A stretch of 45,450 bases of DNA from an uncultured Collinsella sp. (GTDB taxonomy: Bacteria; Actinomycetota; Coriobacteriia; Coriobacteriales; Coriobacteriaceae), in NCBI GenBank assembly GCA_902465015.1, contig CABQLK010000012.1:1-45450 (forward strand), read 5' to 3'. The position numbers and the translations under genes were made by a program. Of this stretch, positions 32,377-41,675 are shown one piece after another (position 1 is the first letter of the stretch; each line of letters opens with the position of its first letter). The notes under the pieces are model-generated. The model saw only the letters and a list, made by a program, of their open reading frames with translations, did not search any database and was not told the DNA's origin.

Positions 32377-33136
32377 TCGCACCCTTCTTATCGCTGGTAA
32401 CTGGAAGATGAACAACGACGTCGCCGAGGCCGCCAAGCTCGCCGACGAGCTGGCTCAGGCTCTGCCCGAGGTTCCGGCTGGCGTCGAGGTGCTCGTCTGC
32501 CCTCCGACCATCGACATCACCACGGTTCATGACCGCATTCAGGCTGCCCCCATCGCCCTCGGTGCACAGAACGTGTACTGGGAGGCCAAGGGTGCCTTCA
32601 CCGGTGAGTCTTCTTGCGACATGCTCAAGTCCGCTGGCTGCACCTACTGCATTATCGGTCACTCCGAGCGTCGCGATTACTTCCACGAGACCGACGAGGA
32701 CCAGAACAAGAAGGCTAAGGCTCTCGTTGCCGCCGGTCTTGTTCCCGTCTTCTGCTGCGGCGAGTCCCTCGAGGTCCGCGAGGCTGGCACCTATGTCGAG
32801 CACGTCGTGAACCAGGTCAAGGCTGGCCTTGCTGGCCTTGAGATCACCTGCCCCAAGCAGGTCGTCGTCGCCTACGAGCCCATCTGGGCCATCGGCACCG
32901 GCAAGACCGCTACCGCCGAGGACGCTCAGGAGGTCTGCGGCGCTATCCGTGAGACCCTCAAGGAGATGTTCGGCGAGGAGCTCGCCAACGGCATCCGCGT
33001 TCTCTACGGCGGTTCCGCCAAGCCCGGCAACATTGCCGAGCTCGTCGCCAAGCCCGACGTTGACGGCGCCCTCGTGGGCGGCGCTTCGCTCAAGGCTGCC
33101 GACTTTGCCTCTATGGTCGTCAAGGCAGGCGAGTAG
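32369..33136 (+). CDS. tpiA: Triose-phosphate isomerase
   Basis: Interconverts dihydroxyacetone phosphate and glyceraldehyde 3-phosphate. The 255-aa protein has all TIM landmarks: AGNWKMN with the active-site lysine, the electrophilic histidine in IIGHSERR, the catalytic glutamate and lid in AYEPIWAIGTGKTAT, and the phosphate-binding YGGSAKPGN. ATG 32369 lies within the last codons of pgk and has TGGAGG eight bases upstream. gpmI starts five bases after the stop. Confidence 0.97.
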   Translation: MPNRTLLIAGNWKMNNDVAEAAKLADELAQALPEVPAGVEVLVCPPTIDITTVHDRIQAAPIALGAQNVYWEAKGAFTGESSCDMLKSAGCTYCIIGHSERRDYFHETDEDQNKKAKALVAAGLVPVFCCGESLEVREAGTYVEHVVNQVKAGLAGLEITCPKQVVVAYEPIWAIGTGKTATAEDAQEVCGAIRETLKEMFGEELANGIRVLYGGSAKPGNIAELVAKPDVDGALVGGASLKAADFASMVVKAGE

Positions 33137-33141
33137 GACAT

Positions 33142-34695
33142 ATGGCACAGCGTCATCTTCCTGCACTCCTGATCATCATGGATGGTTGCGGCCTTGCTCC
33201 GGCCGATGGCGAGAACGCCGTCGCCGCTGCCAAGACGCCCTTCCTTGATAGCCTGTACGAGAAGTACCCCCACACCACGCTCGGCGCTTCGGGCGAGGAC
33301 GTGGGTCTTCCCGATGGCCAGATGGGTAACTCCGAGGTGGGTCACCTCAACATCGGTGCCGGACGCATCGTGTTCCAGGAGCTTTCGCGCATCAACAATG
33401 CCATCAAGGACGGTTCCATCGCCAAGAACGAGGTTTTTGTCAAGGCTATGGACGACGTCAAGGCTGACGGTAAGACTCTCCACCTCATGGGCCTTATGAG
33501 CCCTGGCGGTGTTCATTCTCACATGAACCACGTCGAGGCTCTGGTCAAGATGGCTGCCGAGCACGGTGTCAAGACCGTTCGCGTCCACGCCTTCATGGAT
33601 GGCCGCGACGTCGACCCGCAGTCCGGTGCTGGCTACATGAGCGAGTTCTGCGCCTTCCTGGCCAAGATTTCCGAGGAGACCGGTTGCGACGCTCGCGTTG
33701 CCACCGTCTCGGGTCGTTATTGGGCGATGGACCGCGACAACCGTTGGGAGCGCATCCAGCGCGCCTACGACGTCATGGTCAACGCGTCCGATGCTGATAC
33801 CGACCCCGTTGCCGGTATCAAGGCCTACTACGAGAAGGACCCGCGCGGCGACGAGTTCGTCGAGCCCTTCGCTGCCCACAACGAGGGCATTCACGAGGGC
33901 GACGCGGCCATCTTCTTCAACTTCCGTCCCGACCGCGCTCGTCAGATGACCCGCGTGTTCACGGACAAGGAGTTCGACGGCTTTGAGCGTGAGCAGATCA
34001 AGCTTTCGCACTTTGTGACGATGACCGAGTACGATCCGACGTTTGACGTCGAGGTCGCCTTCCCCAAGACGTTCCCCGAGAACGTCCTGGCCGACGTTAT
34101 CGCCGCCAATGGCCTGAAGCAGCTGCACACTGCCGAGACCGAGAAGTACGCCCACGTGACGTTCTTCCTCAACGGTGGCATCGAGGAGCCCAAGGAGGGC
34201 GAGGAGCGCGTGCTCGTCGCTTCCCCCAAGGTCGCTACCTACGATCTGCAGCCCGAGATGAGCGCTCCCGAGGTTACCGAGAAGCTCGTCGCCGCCATCA
34301 ACGAGGATCGCGCTGATTTCTACATCGTGAACTTCGCGAACTGCGACATGGTTGGTCACACCGGTGTCTTCGACGCTGCCGTTAAGGCCGTCGAGGCTGT
34401 TGACGATGCCCTGTCCAAGGTTGTCCCGGCGATTCTCGCCAAGGGCGGCTTTGCGCTGATTACCGCCGACCACGGCAACGCCGATCACATGTTTGACGTT
34501 GCTTCCGACGGTTCCAAGCATCCGTTTACGGCTCACACCACCAACCGCGTGCCGTTCATCATCGTTGATGAGAAGGCACAGCTCACCGGTATCGAGGACG
34601 GCCGTCTTTCCGATATCGCTCCGACCATGCTCACCATGGCTGGTATTGAGCCTTCCGCCGAGATGACGGGCCGCGTGCTCGCCACCGAGGCCTAA
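33142..34695 (+). CDS. gpmI: 2,3-bisphosphoglycerate-independent phosphoglycerate mutase
   Basis: Interconverts 3- and 2-phosphoglycerate with two metal ions (usually manganese). The 517-aa protein has the alkaline-phosphatase-fold metal sites and the phospho-enzyme serine S64 in MGNSEVGHLNIGAGR. Other markers are IIMDGCG at the N-terminus, GGVHSHMNHVEAL, FMDGRDVDP, FRPDRARQMTR and ADHGNADHM near the C-terminus. It begins five bases after tpiA with AGTAGGA as binding site, and ends the pgk-tpiA-gpmI unit. Enolase and pyruvate kinase are not in the window. Confidence 0.96.
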   Translation: MAQRHLPALLIIMDGCGLAPADGENAVAAAKTPFLDSLYEKYPHTTLGASGEDVGLPDGQMGNSEVGHLNIGAGRIVFQELSRINNAIKDGSIAKNEVFVKAMDDVKADGKTLHLMGLMSPGGVHSHMNHVEALVKMAAEHGVKTVRVHAFMDGRDVDPQSGAGYMSEFCAFLAKISEETGCDARVATVSGRYWAMDRDNRWERIQRAYDVMVNASDADTDPVAGIKAYYEKDPRGDEFVEPFAAHNEGIHEGDAAIFFNFRPDRARQMTRVFTDKEFDGFEREQIKLSHFVTMTEYDPTFDVEVAFPKTFPENVLADVIAANGLKQLHTAETEKYAHVTFFLNGGIEEPKEGEERVLVASPKVATYDLQPEMSAPEVTEKLVAAINEDRADFYIVNFANCDMVGHTGVFDAAVKAVEAVDDALSKVVPAILAKGGFALITADHGNADHMFDVASDGSKHPFTAHTTNRVPFIIVDEKAQLTGIEDGRLSDIAPTMLTMAGIEPSAEMTGRVLATEA

Positions 34696-34720
34696 TAGAA
34701 AACAAATACCGTTTTCTAGT

Positions 34721-34755
34721 AAGGGGGTTGTCCACAACCGGACAACCCCCTTTTT
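34721..34755 (+). terminator. Terminator of the glycolytic operon
   Basis: A perfect 13-bp stem including an AA/TT base (34721-34733 with 34740-34752, loop ACAACC) runs into TTTTT. It lies 25 bases after the gpmI stop. Confidence 0.93.
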
Positions 34756-34859
34756 GGTATTTCTGCCATTTCCACCCCGTCCTTGAGTGGCAGGTAGGGG
34801 AGAGCGGGGGATTGTGGTACAGTACTGGAGTTTGAACTGTTCTATTAAGGAGCTTATCT

Positions 34860-35114
34860 ATGGGTCCGTTCCAGATTCTTCTGTTTGTCGTTTGGGCTGT
34901 CTCTGCCGTGGCGCTGACGATTCTCGTCCTGATGCATTCCGGTAAGGGCACCGGCGTTTCGGATATGATCGCTAGCTCGCTGTATAACTCCAGCTCTGCC
35001 ACGGGCGTCATGGAGCAGAACCTCGATCGCCTGACGGTAATTATGGCCGTTGTTTTTGCCGTGTGCGTCGTCCTGTGCATGTTCTTCTTCCCGCAGGGCA
35101 TCGTCGGCTACTAA
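34860..35114 (+). CDS. secG: Protein translocase subunit SecG
   Basis: Small subunit of the SecYEG channel that eases SecA-driven protein export. The 84-aa protein has two hydrophobic segments (about residues 4-25 and 58-80) joined by a polar loop with HSGKGTGVSDMIASS, corresponding to the conserved Gly-rich SecG loop. ATG 34860 follows AAGGAG. It sits after gap-pgk-tpiA-gpmI, matching the conserved actinobacterial order, and it has its own terminator. Confidence 0.92.
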   Translation: MGPFQILLFVVWAVSAVALTILVLMHSGKGTGVSDMIASSLYNSSSATGVMEQNLDRLTVIMAVVFAVCVVLCMFFFPQGIVGY

Positions 35115-35139
35115 GCATCGGCGTATATACGTTTGCAAT

Positions 35140-35169
35140 GGGTCTCGCAGGTGCGGGACCCTTTTTGTT
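35140..35169 (+). terminator. Terminator of secG
   Basis: A 9-bp stem with one G-U pair (35140-35148 with 35153-35161, loop AGGT) is followed by TTTTTGTTT. Confidence 0.9.
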
Positions 35170-35407
35170 TACATATTTGTAACAGAGTCAAAATATCCCC
35201 ACATACTTCGCCCAACTAAAGAAATTCTCGACCGTTAACCGGAATTAGCCCCAAATCGTGCATAAAATGCGCTACTGTATTGCGAAACGTTGGTCCGTTG
35301 TGCATAACCAGCCATAGCAGCGGGCGGCGTTTTGATGGTTCGGATCGGATTGTCTCGACATATGTCCGACTGAACATTTCTTTGTCCTATCTCATAAGGA
35401 GGATGGC
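35170..35407 (+). promoter_or_regulatory. oppA upstream region
   Basis: This AT-rich stretch of about 240 bases must hold the opp promoter, but no -35/-10 pair stands out. GTGCATAA occurs twice as a direct repeat (35258-35265 and 35300-35307), 42 bases apart. The oppA ribosome binding site is AAGGAGG at 35396-35402. No gene is seen. Confidence 0.4.
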
Positions 35408-37084
35408 ATGGCTGATTCTATGTTCCACCAGCCCGTTATGGGTCGTCGCGCCTTTGTTGGCGGCACCCTCGCTGCGAGCTCCATGGCTTTTCTTGCCGCA
35501 TGCGGCAAGAAGGGCGGCGACGCTTCCGGTTCTGAGTCCGGTTCGACGCTGAACTTCTACATCAACAACCCGGTCTGCATCGACCCCTACAATGTCCAGG
35601 AGGACCAGGGCACTCAGGTCGAGTACCAGCTCTTTGACGCTCTGACCTCTTATGACGCCGAGAAGGGCGAGATCGTTCCGCTGGCTTGCGAGTCCTTTGA
35701 GGCCAACGACGACGCCACCGAGTTTACCTTCAAGATCAAGAAGGCCAAGTTCCACAACGGTGACGACGTTACCTCCAAGTCCTTCAAGCTCGGTTGGGAG
35801 CGTCTGGTCAACACCAAGTCGGCCATCGCTACCGAGTACGGCCCTTCCGAGGTCTCCTATCACCTTTCCATGGTCGAGGGCTATGACGACCTGCTTGCCG
35901 GTAACGCTACCGAGCTCAGCGGTGTTACTTGCCCCGACGATGAGACCCTCGTCGTCAAGCTGTCTTCCGCTTACGCCGACTTCCCCTTCGTCGCCTCTCA
36001 CCCGGCTCTGGCCCCGGTTCCCGAGTGCGCCGAGTCCGATGTCAAGAGCTTCTACCTTGCACCGGTCGGTAACGGCCCGTTCATGATGGACGGCAAGTGG
36101 GAGGATGGTCAGGAGATCAACCTCAAGAAGTTCGACGATTACTATGGCGACAAGGCCAAGATCGATGGCATCCACTTCCAGGTCATCAAGGACATGGAGA
36201 CCGCTTACAAGGAGTTCCAGGCCGGTAACCTCGATGTCTGCGACGTTCCCGTTGCTCAGATCGACGCTGCCAAGAAGGATCGCGGTGTGTCCAAGGACGG
36301 CTACACCATGGGTGACGGCGAGCGCATGCTGCTCGGCGCCGAGCCTTCCACCTACTACCTGACCTGCAACAACACGGCCGAGCCGTTCAACAACGCCGAC
36401 CTGCGCAGGGGTATCTCCCTGGCCATCAACCGTGAGGCCATCTGCAAGACCATCTTCAAGGGTACCCGTACCCCTGCCGACGGCATTGTTCCTCCGGGCA
36501 TCGATGGCTACAAGGAGGGCGCATGGGAGTTCTGCGCCTACGACGTCGACAAGGCTAACGAGTACCTCGACAAGGTTGCTCCCGCTGGCGCTAACGGCGA
36601 TCGTGGCATTAACGTGACTCTGTCCTACAACCAGGACGGTGGCCACAAGGAGATTATGGAGTCCATCATCGGCGACCTCGCCAAGGTTGGCGTTACCGCT
36701 GTCTCCGATACCCCCGAGTGGTCTGCCCTGCTCGAGCAGTATCAGAACTTTAACTATCAGTTCGGTCGTCTGGGTTGGATTGCTGACTACCCGATCATGG
36801 ACAACTTCCTGTATCCGCTGTTCCACTCCGACTCCCTCGGTGGCGACAACCGCTCTGGTTACAACAACCCCGAGTTCGACGCCAAGGTCGATGAGGCCCG
36901 TACCACGGTTGACGACGAAGAGCGCGTCGCTAAGATGCAGGAGGCCGATGCAATGGTCGCTGCCGACTGCCCGGTCATCCCGGTGATGTTCTACACGCAC
37001 ACCATCGCCGGCTCCGATCGCATCAAGCACCTCTATGTCGATCCGCAGAAGCACGCCGATCTGGGTACCGCTGAGCTCGCCTAA
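35408..37084 (+). CDS. oppA: Oligopeptide ABC transporter substrate-binding lipoprotein
   Basis: Predicted to bind peptides outside the membrane and hand them to OppBC. The 558-aa protein has a twin-arginine-like GRRAFVGG (R13, R14), a hydrophobic segment and lipobox LAAC with lipidated C32, then an SBP family-5 domain: STLNFYINNPVCIDPYN, a helix with FKLGWERLVN, GNGPFMMDGKW, and LRRGISLAINREAICKTIF. It resembles OppA more than the sialic-acid-locus binding protein does. ATG 35408 follows AAGGAGG. Codon use is strongly biased, suggesting high expression. A hairpin separates it from oppB. Confidence 0.92.
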   Translation: MADSMFHQPVMGRRAFVGGTLAASSMAFLAACGKKGGDASGSESGSTLNFYINNPVCIDPYNVQEDQGTQVEYQLFDALTSYDAEKGEIVPLACESFEANDDATEFTFKIKKAKFHNGDDVTSKSFKLGWERLVNTKSAIATEYGPSEVSYHLSMVEGYDDLLAGNATELSGVTCPDDETLVVKLSSAYADFPFVASHPALAPVPECAESDVKSFYLAPVGNGPFMMDGKWEDGQEINLKKFDDYYGDKAKIDGIHFQVIKDMETAYKEFQAGNLDVCDVPVAQIDAAKKDRGVSKDGYTMGDGERMLLGAEPSTYYLTCNNTAEPFNNADLRRGISLAINREAICKTIFKGTRTPADGIVPPGIDGYKEGAWEFCAYDVDKANEYLDKVAPAGANGDRGINVTLSYNQDGGHKEIMESIIGDLAKVGVTAVSDTPEWSALLEQYQNFNYQFGRLGWIADYPIMDNFLYPLFHSDSLGGDNRSGYNNPEFDAKVDEARTTVDDEERVAKMQEADAMVAADCPVIPVMFYTHTIAGSDRIKHLYVDPQKHADLGTAELA

Positions 37085-37180
37085 GAGTTTGCAGCTTCCG
37101 TGAGGGTCAAGTATTTACGTAGACCTCATGGGAAACATACAGTTCTCCCTAACCTGGGGTAAACTGGCTGATGGTAATTT

Positions 37181-37213
37181 TGGGATGCCGGTCTGGCGAT
37201 CGGCATCCCATTT
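37181..37213 (+). terminator. Hairpin between oppA and oppB
   Basis: A perfect 10-bp stem (37181-37190 with 37201-37210, 10-base loop) is preceded by TTTT and followed by TTTAGG. It probably allows partial read-through, favouring oppA mRNA over the permease genes. Confidence 0.6.
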
Positions 37214-37240
37214 AGGTTAATCCCTAGATAGGGGAGTGGT

Positions 37241-38278
37241 ATGGGTAAGTACATCGTTAAACGTGTGCTTCAGTTCATCCCGGTGTTTTTGGGCGTTACG
37301 CTGATTTTGTTCGCCCTCCAGAATATCGTGCCGGGAGATCCGATCAAGCTGATCGGTGGAGACAAGGCTCTGTCCCCCGAGGTGGAGCTTCAGCTTCGCG
37401 TCCGCTATCACCTGGTCCAGTCGGACGAGGACGGCAACGCGATCCTTGACGAGAACGGCGACCCCGTTCAAACGTCGCTCGTGGACCGTTACTTGTATTA
37501 CATGAACGGCCTGCTTCATGGCGATCTGGGCAATTCGTATCAGCGCAAGCTGCCGGTTACGGAAATCTTTGCCCAGAAGTATCCGTATACGGTCAAACTT
37601 GCCGCGTGCGCCATCGTGCTCGAGGCAATCATGGGTATCGGTGCGGGTATCATTTCGGCGGTAAAGCGTTATTCCTTCTGGGATATTTTGGTAACGCTCA
37701 CCACGTCGATCCTCGTTGCCGTCCCGGCCTTCTGGCTCGGTATGTTGCTGCAACTGTTCTTTGGCGTCATTCTCAAGGACGCCACGGGCGGTGCATTCTC
37801 CATGCCGATCTCGGGTGCCGGCGGTGCCAGCTCTCAGTATCAGGATTGGATGCACTATGTGCTTCCGACCATTACGCTGGCTTCGGTTTCGACCGCTTAT
37901 GCTGCCCGCATTATGCGCTCGCAGCTGCTTGACGTCATGAACCAGGATTACATCCGTACGGCAAAAGCCAAGGGTCTCTCCAATCGCGCGATCATCATCA
38001 AGCATGCGCTTAAGAATGCACTTATCCCCGTCGTTACCTATATTGGTGTCGACTTTGGCGGCATGCTTTCGGGCGCCATCCTGACCGAGACGGTCTTTAA
38101 CTGGCCCGGTATCGGCTATGAGGTCTATCGCGCCATTAGCATGCGTGACTGGCCCATCGTTATGGGCGGCGTTACGCTCATCGTCGTCGTCGTCATGGTG
38201 ATCAACCTGCTCGTCGACATTAGCTATGCATTCCTCGACCCGCGCATCCGCCTTGGCGGTCCGTCGGATAAGGCCTAA
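37241..38278 (+). CDS. oppB: Oligopeptide ABC transporter permease OppB
   Basis: First membrane subunit of the oligopeptide importer. The 345-aa protein has an N-terminal helix beginning KYIVKRVLQFIPVFLGVTLI, a long external loop (about residues 30-100), and five further hydrophobic segments. The EAA motif is YIRTAKAKGLSNRAIIIKHAL, and the C-terminus reads DISYAFLDPRIRLGG, all typical of OppB. GGGGAGTGG precedes ATG 37241. oppC begins 14 bases after its stop. Confidence 0.93.
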   Translation: MGKYIVKRVLQFIPVFLGVTLILFALQNIVPGDPIKLIGGDKALSPEVELQLRVRYHLVQSDEDGNAILDENGDPVQTSLVDRYLYYMNGLLHGDLGNSYQRKLPVTEIFAQKYPYTVKLAACAIVLEAIMGIGAGIISAVKRYSFWDILVTLTTSILVAVPAFWLGMLLQLFFGVILKDATGGAFSMPISGAGGASSQYQDWMHYVLPTITLASVSTAYAARIMRSQLLDVMNQDYIRTAKAKGLSNRAIIIKHALKNALIPVVTYIGVDFGGMLSGAILTETVFNWPGIGYEVYRAISMRDWPIVMGGVTLIVVVVMVINLLVDISYAFLDPRIRLGGPSDKA

Positions 38279-38292
38279 GGGAGGTACGTCTC

Positions 38293-39228
38293 ATGCAGGA
38301 AACTGATTCTCAGTCTCAGGAGCAGGCTACCGCCACCAAGGCCGCATCTGCTCCCGCCAAGTCCCGCACGCTGTGGGGCGACGCTTTTAAGCGTCTTCGT
38401 AAGAACAAGCTCGCCGTTATCGGTGTCTGCTGGATCATCATCGTCGTTGTGGTTGCCCTGACCGCAGATCTGTGGGCTAAGCCCTGGCTCGGTTCGCCGA
38501 CGGCTTCCGACTCGACCACCATGGCCCAGACGTCGCTGATGGCTCCGTGTGCAGAGCACCCGTTTGGCACCGACGCCCTTGGTCGTGACATTCTCGTTCG
38601 CGTTATCTACGGTGCACGTGTTTCGCTTTCCGTCGGTATTATGGCCACTGCGATCTCCACGGTGATTGGTCTGGTCATGGGTGCCCTAGCCGGTTTCTAC
38701 GGCGGCATCTGGGATACGATCATCATGCGCTGCGCGGATATCTTCCTGGCATTCCCGTACGTGCTTTTCGTTGTCGCCATGATCGCCGTTATCGGCCGTG
38801 GTCTTCAGAACGTCTTTTTTGCCATCGGCATTCTTGGCTGGCCTTCGATTGCGCGCGTCTTCCGCTCTGCAATCTTGACGGTCAAGGAAAACGATTATGT
38901 TGACGCTGCGCGCGCGATGGGTGCATCTGATGCTCGTATCGTCGTGCGTCACATCTTCCCGAACTCCGTCGCCTCCATTGTGGTCTACGCGACCATGAAC
39001 ATTGGTGGCGCCATTCTGACCGAGTCCGCTCTGTCCTTCCTCGGCATGGGCGTTATTCCGCCTACGCCTTCGTGGGGCTCCATGATTCAGGACGGTCAGC
39101 AGTATCTTCTGACTGCTCCCTGGATGATGATCATGCCCGGTCTGGCAATTCTCTCGACGGTGCTCGCCTTCACCCTGCTGGGTGACGGTCTGCGCGACGC
39201 CCTCGACGTCAAGATGAAGGACGCATAA
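38293..39228 (+). CDS. oppC: Oligopeptide ABC transporter permease OppC
   Basis: Second membrane subunit. The 311-aa protein has a polar N-terminal tail, then an OppC/DppC domain: LRKNKLAVIGVCWIIIVVVV as first helix, HPFGTDALGRDILVRVIYGA, the EAA motif in YVDAARAMGASDARIVVRHI, and SALSFLGMGVIPPTPSWG, with DGLRDALDVKMK at the end. GGGAGG at 38279-38284 precedes ATG 38293. oppD begins two bases after its stop. Confidence 0.94.
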   Translation: MQETDSQSQEQATATKAASAPAKSRTLWGDAFKRLRKNKLAVIGVCWIIIVVVVALTADLWAKPWLGSPTASDSTTMAQTSLMAPCAEHPFGTDALGRDILVRVIYGARVSLSVGIMATAISTVIGLVMGALAGFYGGIWDTIIMRCADIFLAFPYVLFVVAMIAVIGRGLQNVFFAIGILGWPSIARVFRSAILTVKENDYVDAARAMGASDARIVVRHIFPNSVASIVVYATMNIGGAILTESALSFLGMGVIPPTPSWGSMIQDGQQYLLTAPWMMIMPGLAILSTVLAFTLLGDGLRDALDVKMKDA

Positions 39229-39230
39229 GG

Positions 39231-40322
39231 ATGAAGAAGAACAAGAACTATGTGGACCTGAAGGACCAGCCGGTTCCCGAGGGCCAGCATCTGCTCGAGG
39301 TCGATGACCTTAAGATGTATTTCCACACCGAGGATGGCGTTGTTCGCGCTGTCGACGGTGTCTCCTACACGCTCGATCGCGGCGAGACCCTGGGCGTCGT
39401 CGGTGAGTCCGGCTCCGGTAAGTCCGTGACCGCCATGACCATCATGGGTCTTATCTCGATGCCTCCGGGAAAGATCGAGGGCGGCGACGTTCGCTATCGC
39501 GGTCGTTCTATCCTCGAGATGACCGAGGAAGAGATGCAGCACATTCGCGGTAACGACATCGCGATGATCTTCCAGGATCCTATGACCTCCTTGAACCCGG
39601 TCTATAAGATCGGCAAGCAGGTGGGCGAGGGTCTTCGTCTGCACCGCGGCTACTCCAAGCAGGAGGCGCTCAAGCGTGCCACCGAGCTTTTGGACCTCGT
39701 TGGTATTCCCGAGCCCGAGAAGCGCGTCAATGAGTATCCGCACCAGTTCTCTGGCGGTATGCGTCAGCGCGTCATGATTGCCATGGCTCTTGCCTGCGAT
39801 CCCGATATTTTGATTGCTGACGAGCCCACGACTGCCCTGGACGTTACCATTCAGGCTCAGATTATTGAGCTTATGCAGGAAATGCAGGAGAAGAACGGCA
39901 ACGCCATCATCATGATCACCCATGACCTGGGCGTTGTCGCTGATATGGCCGACAAGATCATGGTTATGTACGCCGGCCGTCCCGTCGAGTTCGGTACTGC
40001 TGAGGAAATCTTCTACGAGAGCCGCCACCCCTACACCTGGGGCCTTATCCGCTCCATCCCGGAGCAGGCCATCGATGAGAAGAAGCCGCTTACGCCGATT
40101 CATGGCAACCCGCCTTCGCTCATGAACCTGCCCGAGGGCTGCGTGTTCTCTCCTCGCTGCCCCTATGCGACGGATAAGTGCCGCAAGCAGCGCCCCGAGC
40201 GTTTTGTTACCGAGTCTGGTCACTATTCTGCGTGCCACTACGCTGGCGACCCCGAGTTCCTCAAGAACGCTCCTGTGACGTCCCGTACGCGCAAGGATTC
40301 CAAGAAGGGAGGCGAGGCGTAA
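39231..40322 (+). CDS. oppD: Oligopeptide ABC transporter ATP-binding protein OppD
   Basis: First ATPase of the oligopeptide importer. The 363-aa protein has Walker A GESGSGKS at residues 58-65, a Q-loop in IFQDPMTSLNP, a signature variant FSGGMRQR, Walker B ADEPTTALD and the switch histidine in MITHDLG. The C-terminal extension has the Cys-rich motif CVFSPRCPYATDKC, typical of the OppD/DppD family. Its stop shares one base with the oppF start (TAATG). Confidence 0.94.
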   Translation: MKKNKNYVDLKDQPVPEGQHLLEVDDLKMYFHTEDGVVRAVDGVSYTLDRGETLGVVGESGSGKSVTAMTIMGLISMPPGKIEGGDVRYRGRSILEMTEEEMQHIRGNDIAMIFQDPMTSLNPVYKIGKQVGEGLRLHRGYSKQEALKRATELLDLVGIPEPEKRVNEYPHQFSGGMRQRVMIAMALACDPDILIADEPTTALDVTIQAQIIELMQEMQEKNGNAIIMITHDLGVVADMADKIMVMYAGRPVEFGTAEEIFYESRHPYTWGLIRSIPEQAIDEKKPLTPIHGNPPSLMNLPEGCVFSPRCPYATDKCRKQRPERFVTESGHYSACHYAGDPEFLKNAPVTSRTRKDSKKGGEA

Positions 40323-41350
40323 TGGCAGATACCAACGAGCGTACTCCGCTGCTGAAGGTCGAGCACCTCTCTAAGGAGTTCCCCGCTGAGTCCGGCATGT
40401 TCGCCAAGCGCTTCTCCAAGCGTGTCGTCTCTGCTGTAAATGACATCTCTTTTGAGATTTATCCTGGCGAGACCTTCGGTCTGGTTGGCGAGTCTGGTTG
40501 CGGTAAGTCCACCACGGGCCGTACTATCATGCGCCTGACCAAGCCGACCGCCGGTAAGGTGTTCTTCCAGGGTAAAGATGTTGCCGAGATGAGCAAGCAT
40601 GAGATCAAGGACATGCGTCGCGAGATGCAGTTTATCTTCCAAGATCCTTATGCTTCGCTCAACCCTCGTATGACCATCGGTGAGATCGTCTCCGAGCCCA
40701 TGACCATTCACGGCGTGGGCACCAAGGAGGAACGCATTGAGCGCGTCCGCGAGCTTCTCGACGTTGTCGGACTGAACCCCGAGCACATCAACCGTTATCC
40801 CCATGAGTTCTCCGGCGGTCAGCGTCAGCGTGTCGGCATCGCCCGCGCGTTCGCTTTGAAGCCCAAGCTGATCATCTGCGACGAGCCGGTTTCCGCTTTG
40901 GATGTGTCCATTCAGGCCCAGGTTCTGAACCTGCTCAAGGAACTCCAGGACAAGTTCGGTACCGCGTATCTGTTTATCGCTCACGACCTGTCCGTCGTGC
41001 AGCACATTTCCGATCGCGTTGCCGTTATGTATCTGGGTAAGATGGTTGAGGTTTCGGACTGGAAGACGCTCTATAGCGAGCCTCACCATCCGTACACGCA
41101 GTCGCTGCTGTCTGCCGTGCCGGTTCCCGATCCGGATATCCAGAAGACCCGTAAGCGCATCATCCTCGCCGGCGATCCGCCGTCACCGTTGGATCCGCCG
41201 ACCGGTTGCCGTTTTCACACTCGCTGCCCGATCGCGCAGGGTATCTGCTCTGAGAAGCTTCCCGAGTTTAAGGAAGTCGCACCGGGTCACTGCTGCGCCT
41301 GCCACTTTGCGGAGCCGTTCCCGATCAAGGAATCGCACATCGACCTGTAG
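40322..41350 (+). CDS. oppF: Oligopeptide ABC transporter ATP-binding protein OppF
   Basis: Second ATPase, expected to pair with OppD. The 342-aa protein has Walker A GESGCGKS from residue 56, Q-loop FIFQDPYASLNPR, signature FSGGQRQR, Walker B CDEPVSALD and the histidine in IAHDLS. The C-terminal tail has CRFHTRCPIAQGIC and further cysteines in GHCCACHF. ATG 40322 overlaps the oppD TAA by one base, after AGGGAGG. A longer in-frame extension to 40178 lies inside oppD and is not supported. The nested palindrome at 41370 follows closely. Confidence 0.94.
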   Translation: MADTNERTPLLKVEHLSKEFPAESGMFAKRFSKRVVSAVNDISFEIYPGETFGLVGESGCGKSTTGRTIMRLTKPTAGKVFFQGKDVAEMSKHEIKDMRREMQFIFQDPYASLNPRMTIGEIVSEPMTIHGVGTKEERIERVRELLDVVGLNPEHINRYPHEFSGGQRQRVGIARAFALKPKLIICDEPVSALDVSIQAQVLNLLKELQDKFGTAYLFIAHDLSVVQHISDRVAVMYLGKMVEVSDWKTLYSEPHHPYTQSLLSAVPVPDPDIQKTRKRIILAGDPPSPLDPPTGCRFHTRCPIAQGICSEKLPEFKEVAPGHCCACHFAEPFPIKESHIDL

Positions 41351-41369
41351 TCGGTTGTTCTCGTCCGGG

Positions 41370-41491
41370 CCCGCCCTGAAGTTACTTTTCAGAACGTTCT
41401 CGGACATGCAAGAAACCCCCGCTGCGCACTTCGTGCGGCGGGGGTTTCTTGCGTTCTGCGGAGTGTTCTGAAAAAGTAACTTCAGGGCGGG
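41370..41491 (+). repeat. Nested palindromic element, copy 1
   Basis: A 122-base symmetric structure. Outer arms 41370-41395 and 41465-41491 are complementary over 26 bp with one extra A. Twelve unpaired bases follow on each side: GTTCTCGGACAT (41396-41407) and GTTCTGCGGAGT (41453-41464). Inner arms 41408-41422 and 41438-41452 pair perfectly over 15 bp, capped by TGCGCACTTCGTGCG. The inner stem, followed by a T-containing stretch, may also terminate the opp operon. It shares its loop sequences and geometry with the element at 41676-41800, which lies in the other orientation. No protein is encoded. Confidence 0.75.
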
Positions 41492-41559
41492 ACCTGCGGT
41501 AACTCGGCAGGGGGAGTGCGATTCCTTGATCGCTTACTTAATCTGATGAGAAATTGAGT

Positions 41560-41590
41560 GAGGCCGGAGCTTTGGCTCCGGCCTCCTTAT
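41560..41590 (+). terminator. GC-rich hairpin between the two palindromic elements
   Basis: A perfect 11-bp stem (41560-41570 with 41575-41585, loop TTTG) is followed by CTTATATAAG. It has terminator-like form with a poor U-run. Confidence 0.55.
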
Positions 41591-41595
41591 ATAAG

Positions 41596-41614
41596 GGCTC
41601 GGCTTAGCCGAGCC
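41596..41614. repeat. Short palindrome GGCTCGGC-TTA-GCCGAGCC
   Basis: A perfect 8-bp inverted repeat with a 3-base loop, six bases after the preceding hairpin. Function unknown. Confidence 0.5.
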
Positions 41615-41675
41615 ACCAAATTTGCATCAGCCCCCAGAACATGTTTGAGAACTGTGCCTGAAGTATGTATTTGCA

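Noticed and set aside
33004..34737. Minus-strand open frame opposite gpmI
   Set aside because: It is a shadow of strongly codon-biased gpmI, with Val/Gly/Leu-rich composition and no domain. The same reasoning applies to frames opposite gap, pgk, oppA and the sialic-acid-locus binding protein.
35258..35307. GTGCATAA direct repeats upstream of oppA as a regulator site
   Set aside because: Eight bases repeated once in 50 AT-rich bases is weak. The 42-base spacing is suggestive, but there is no supporting palindrome or regulator.
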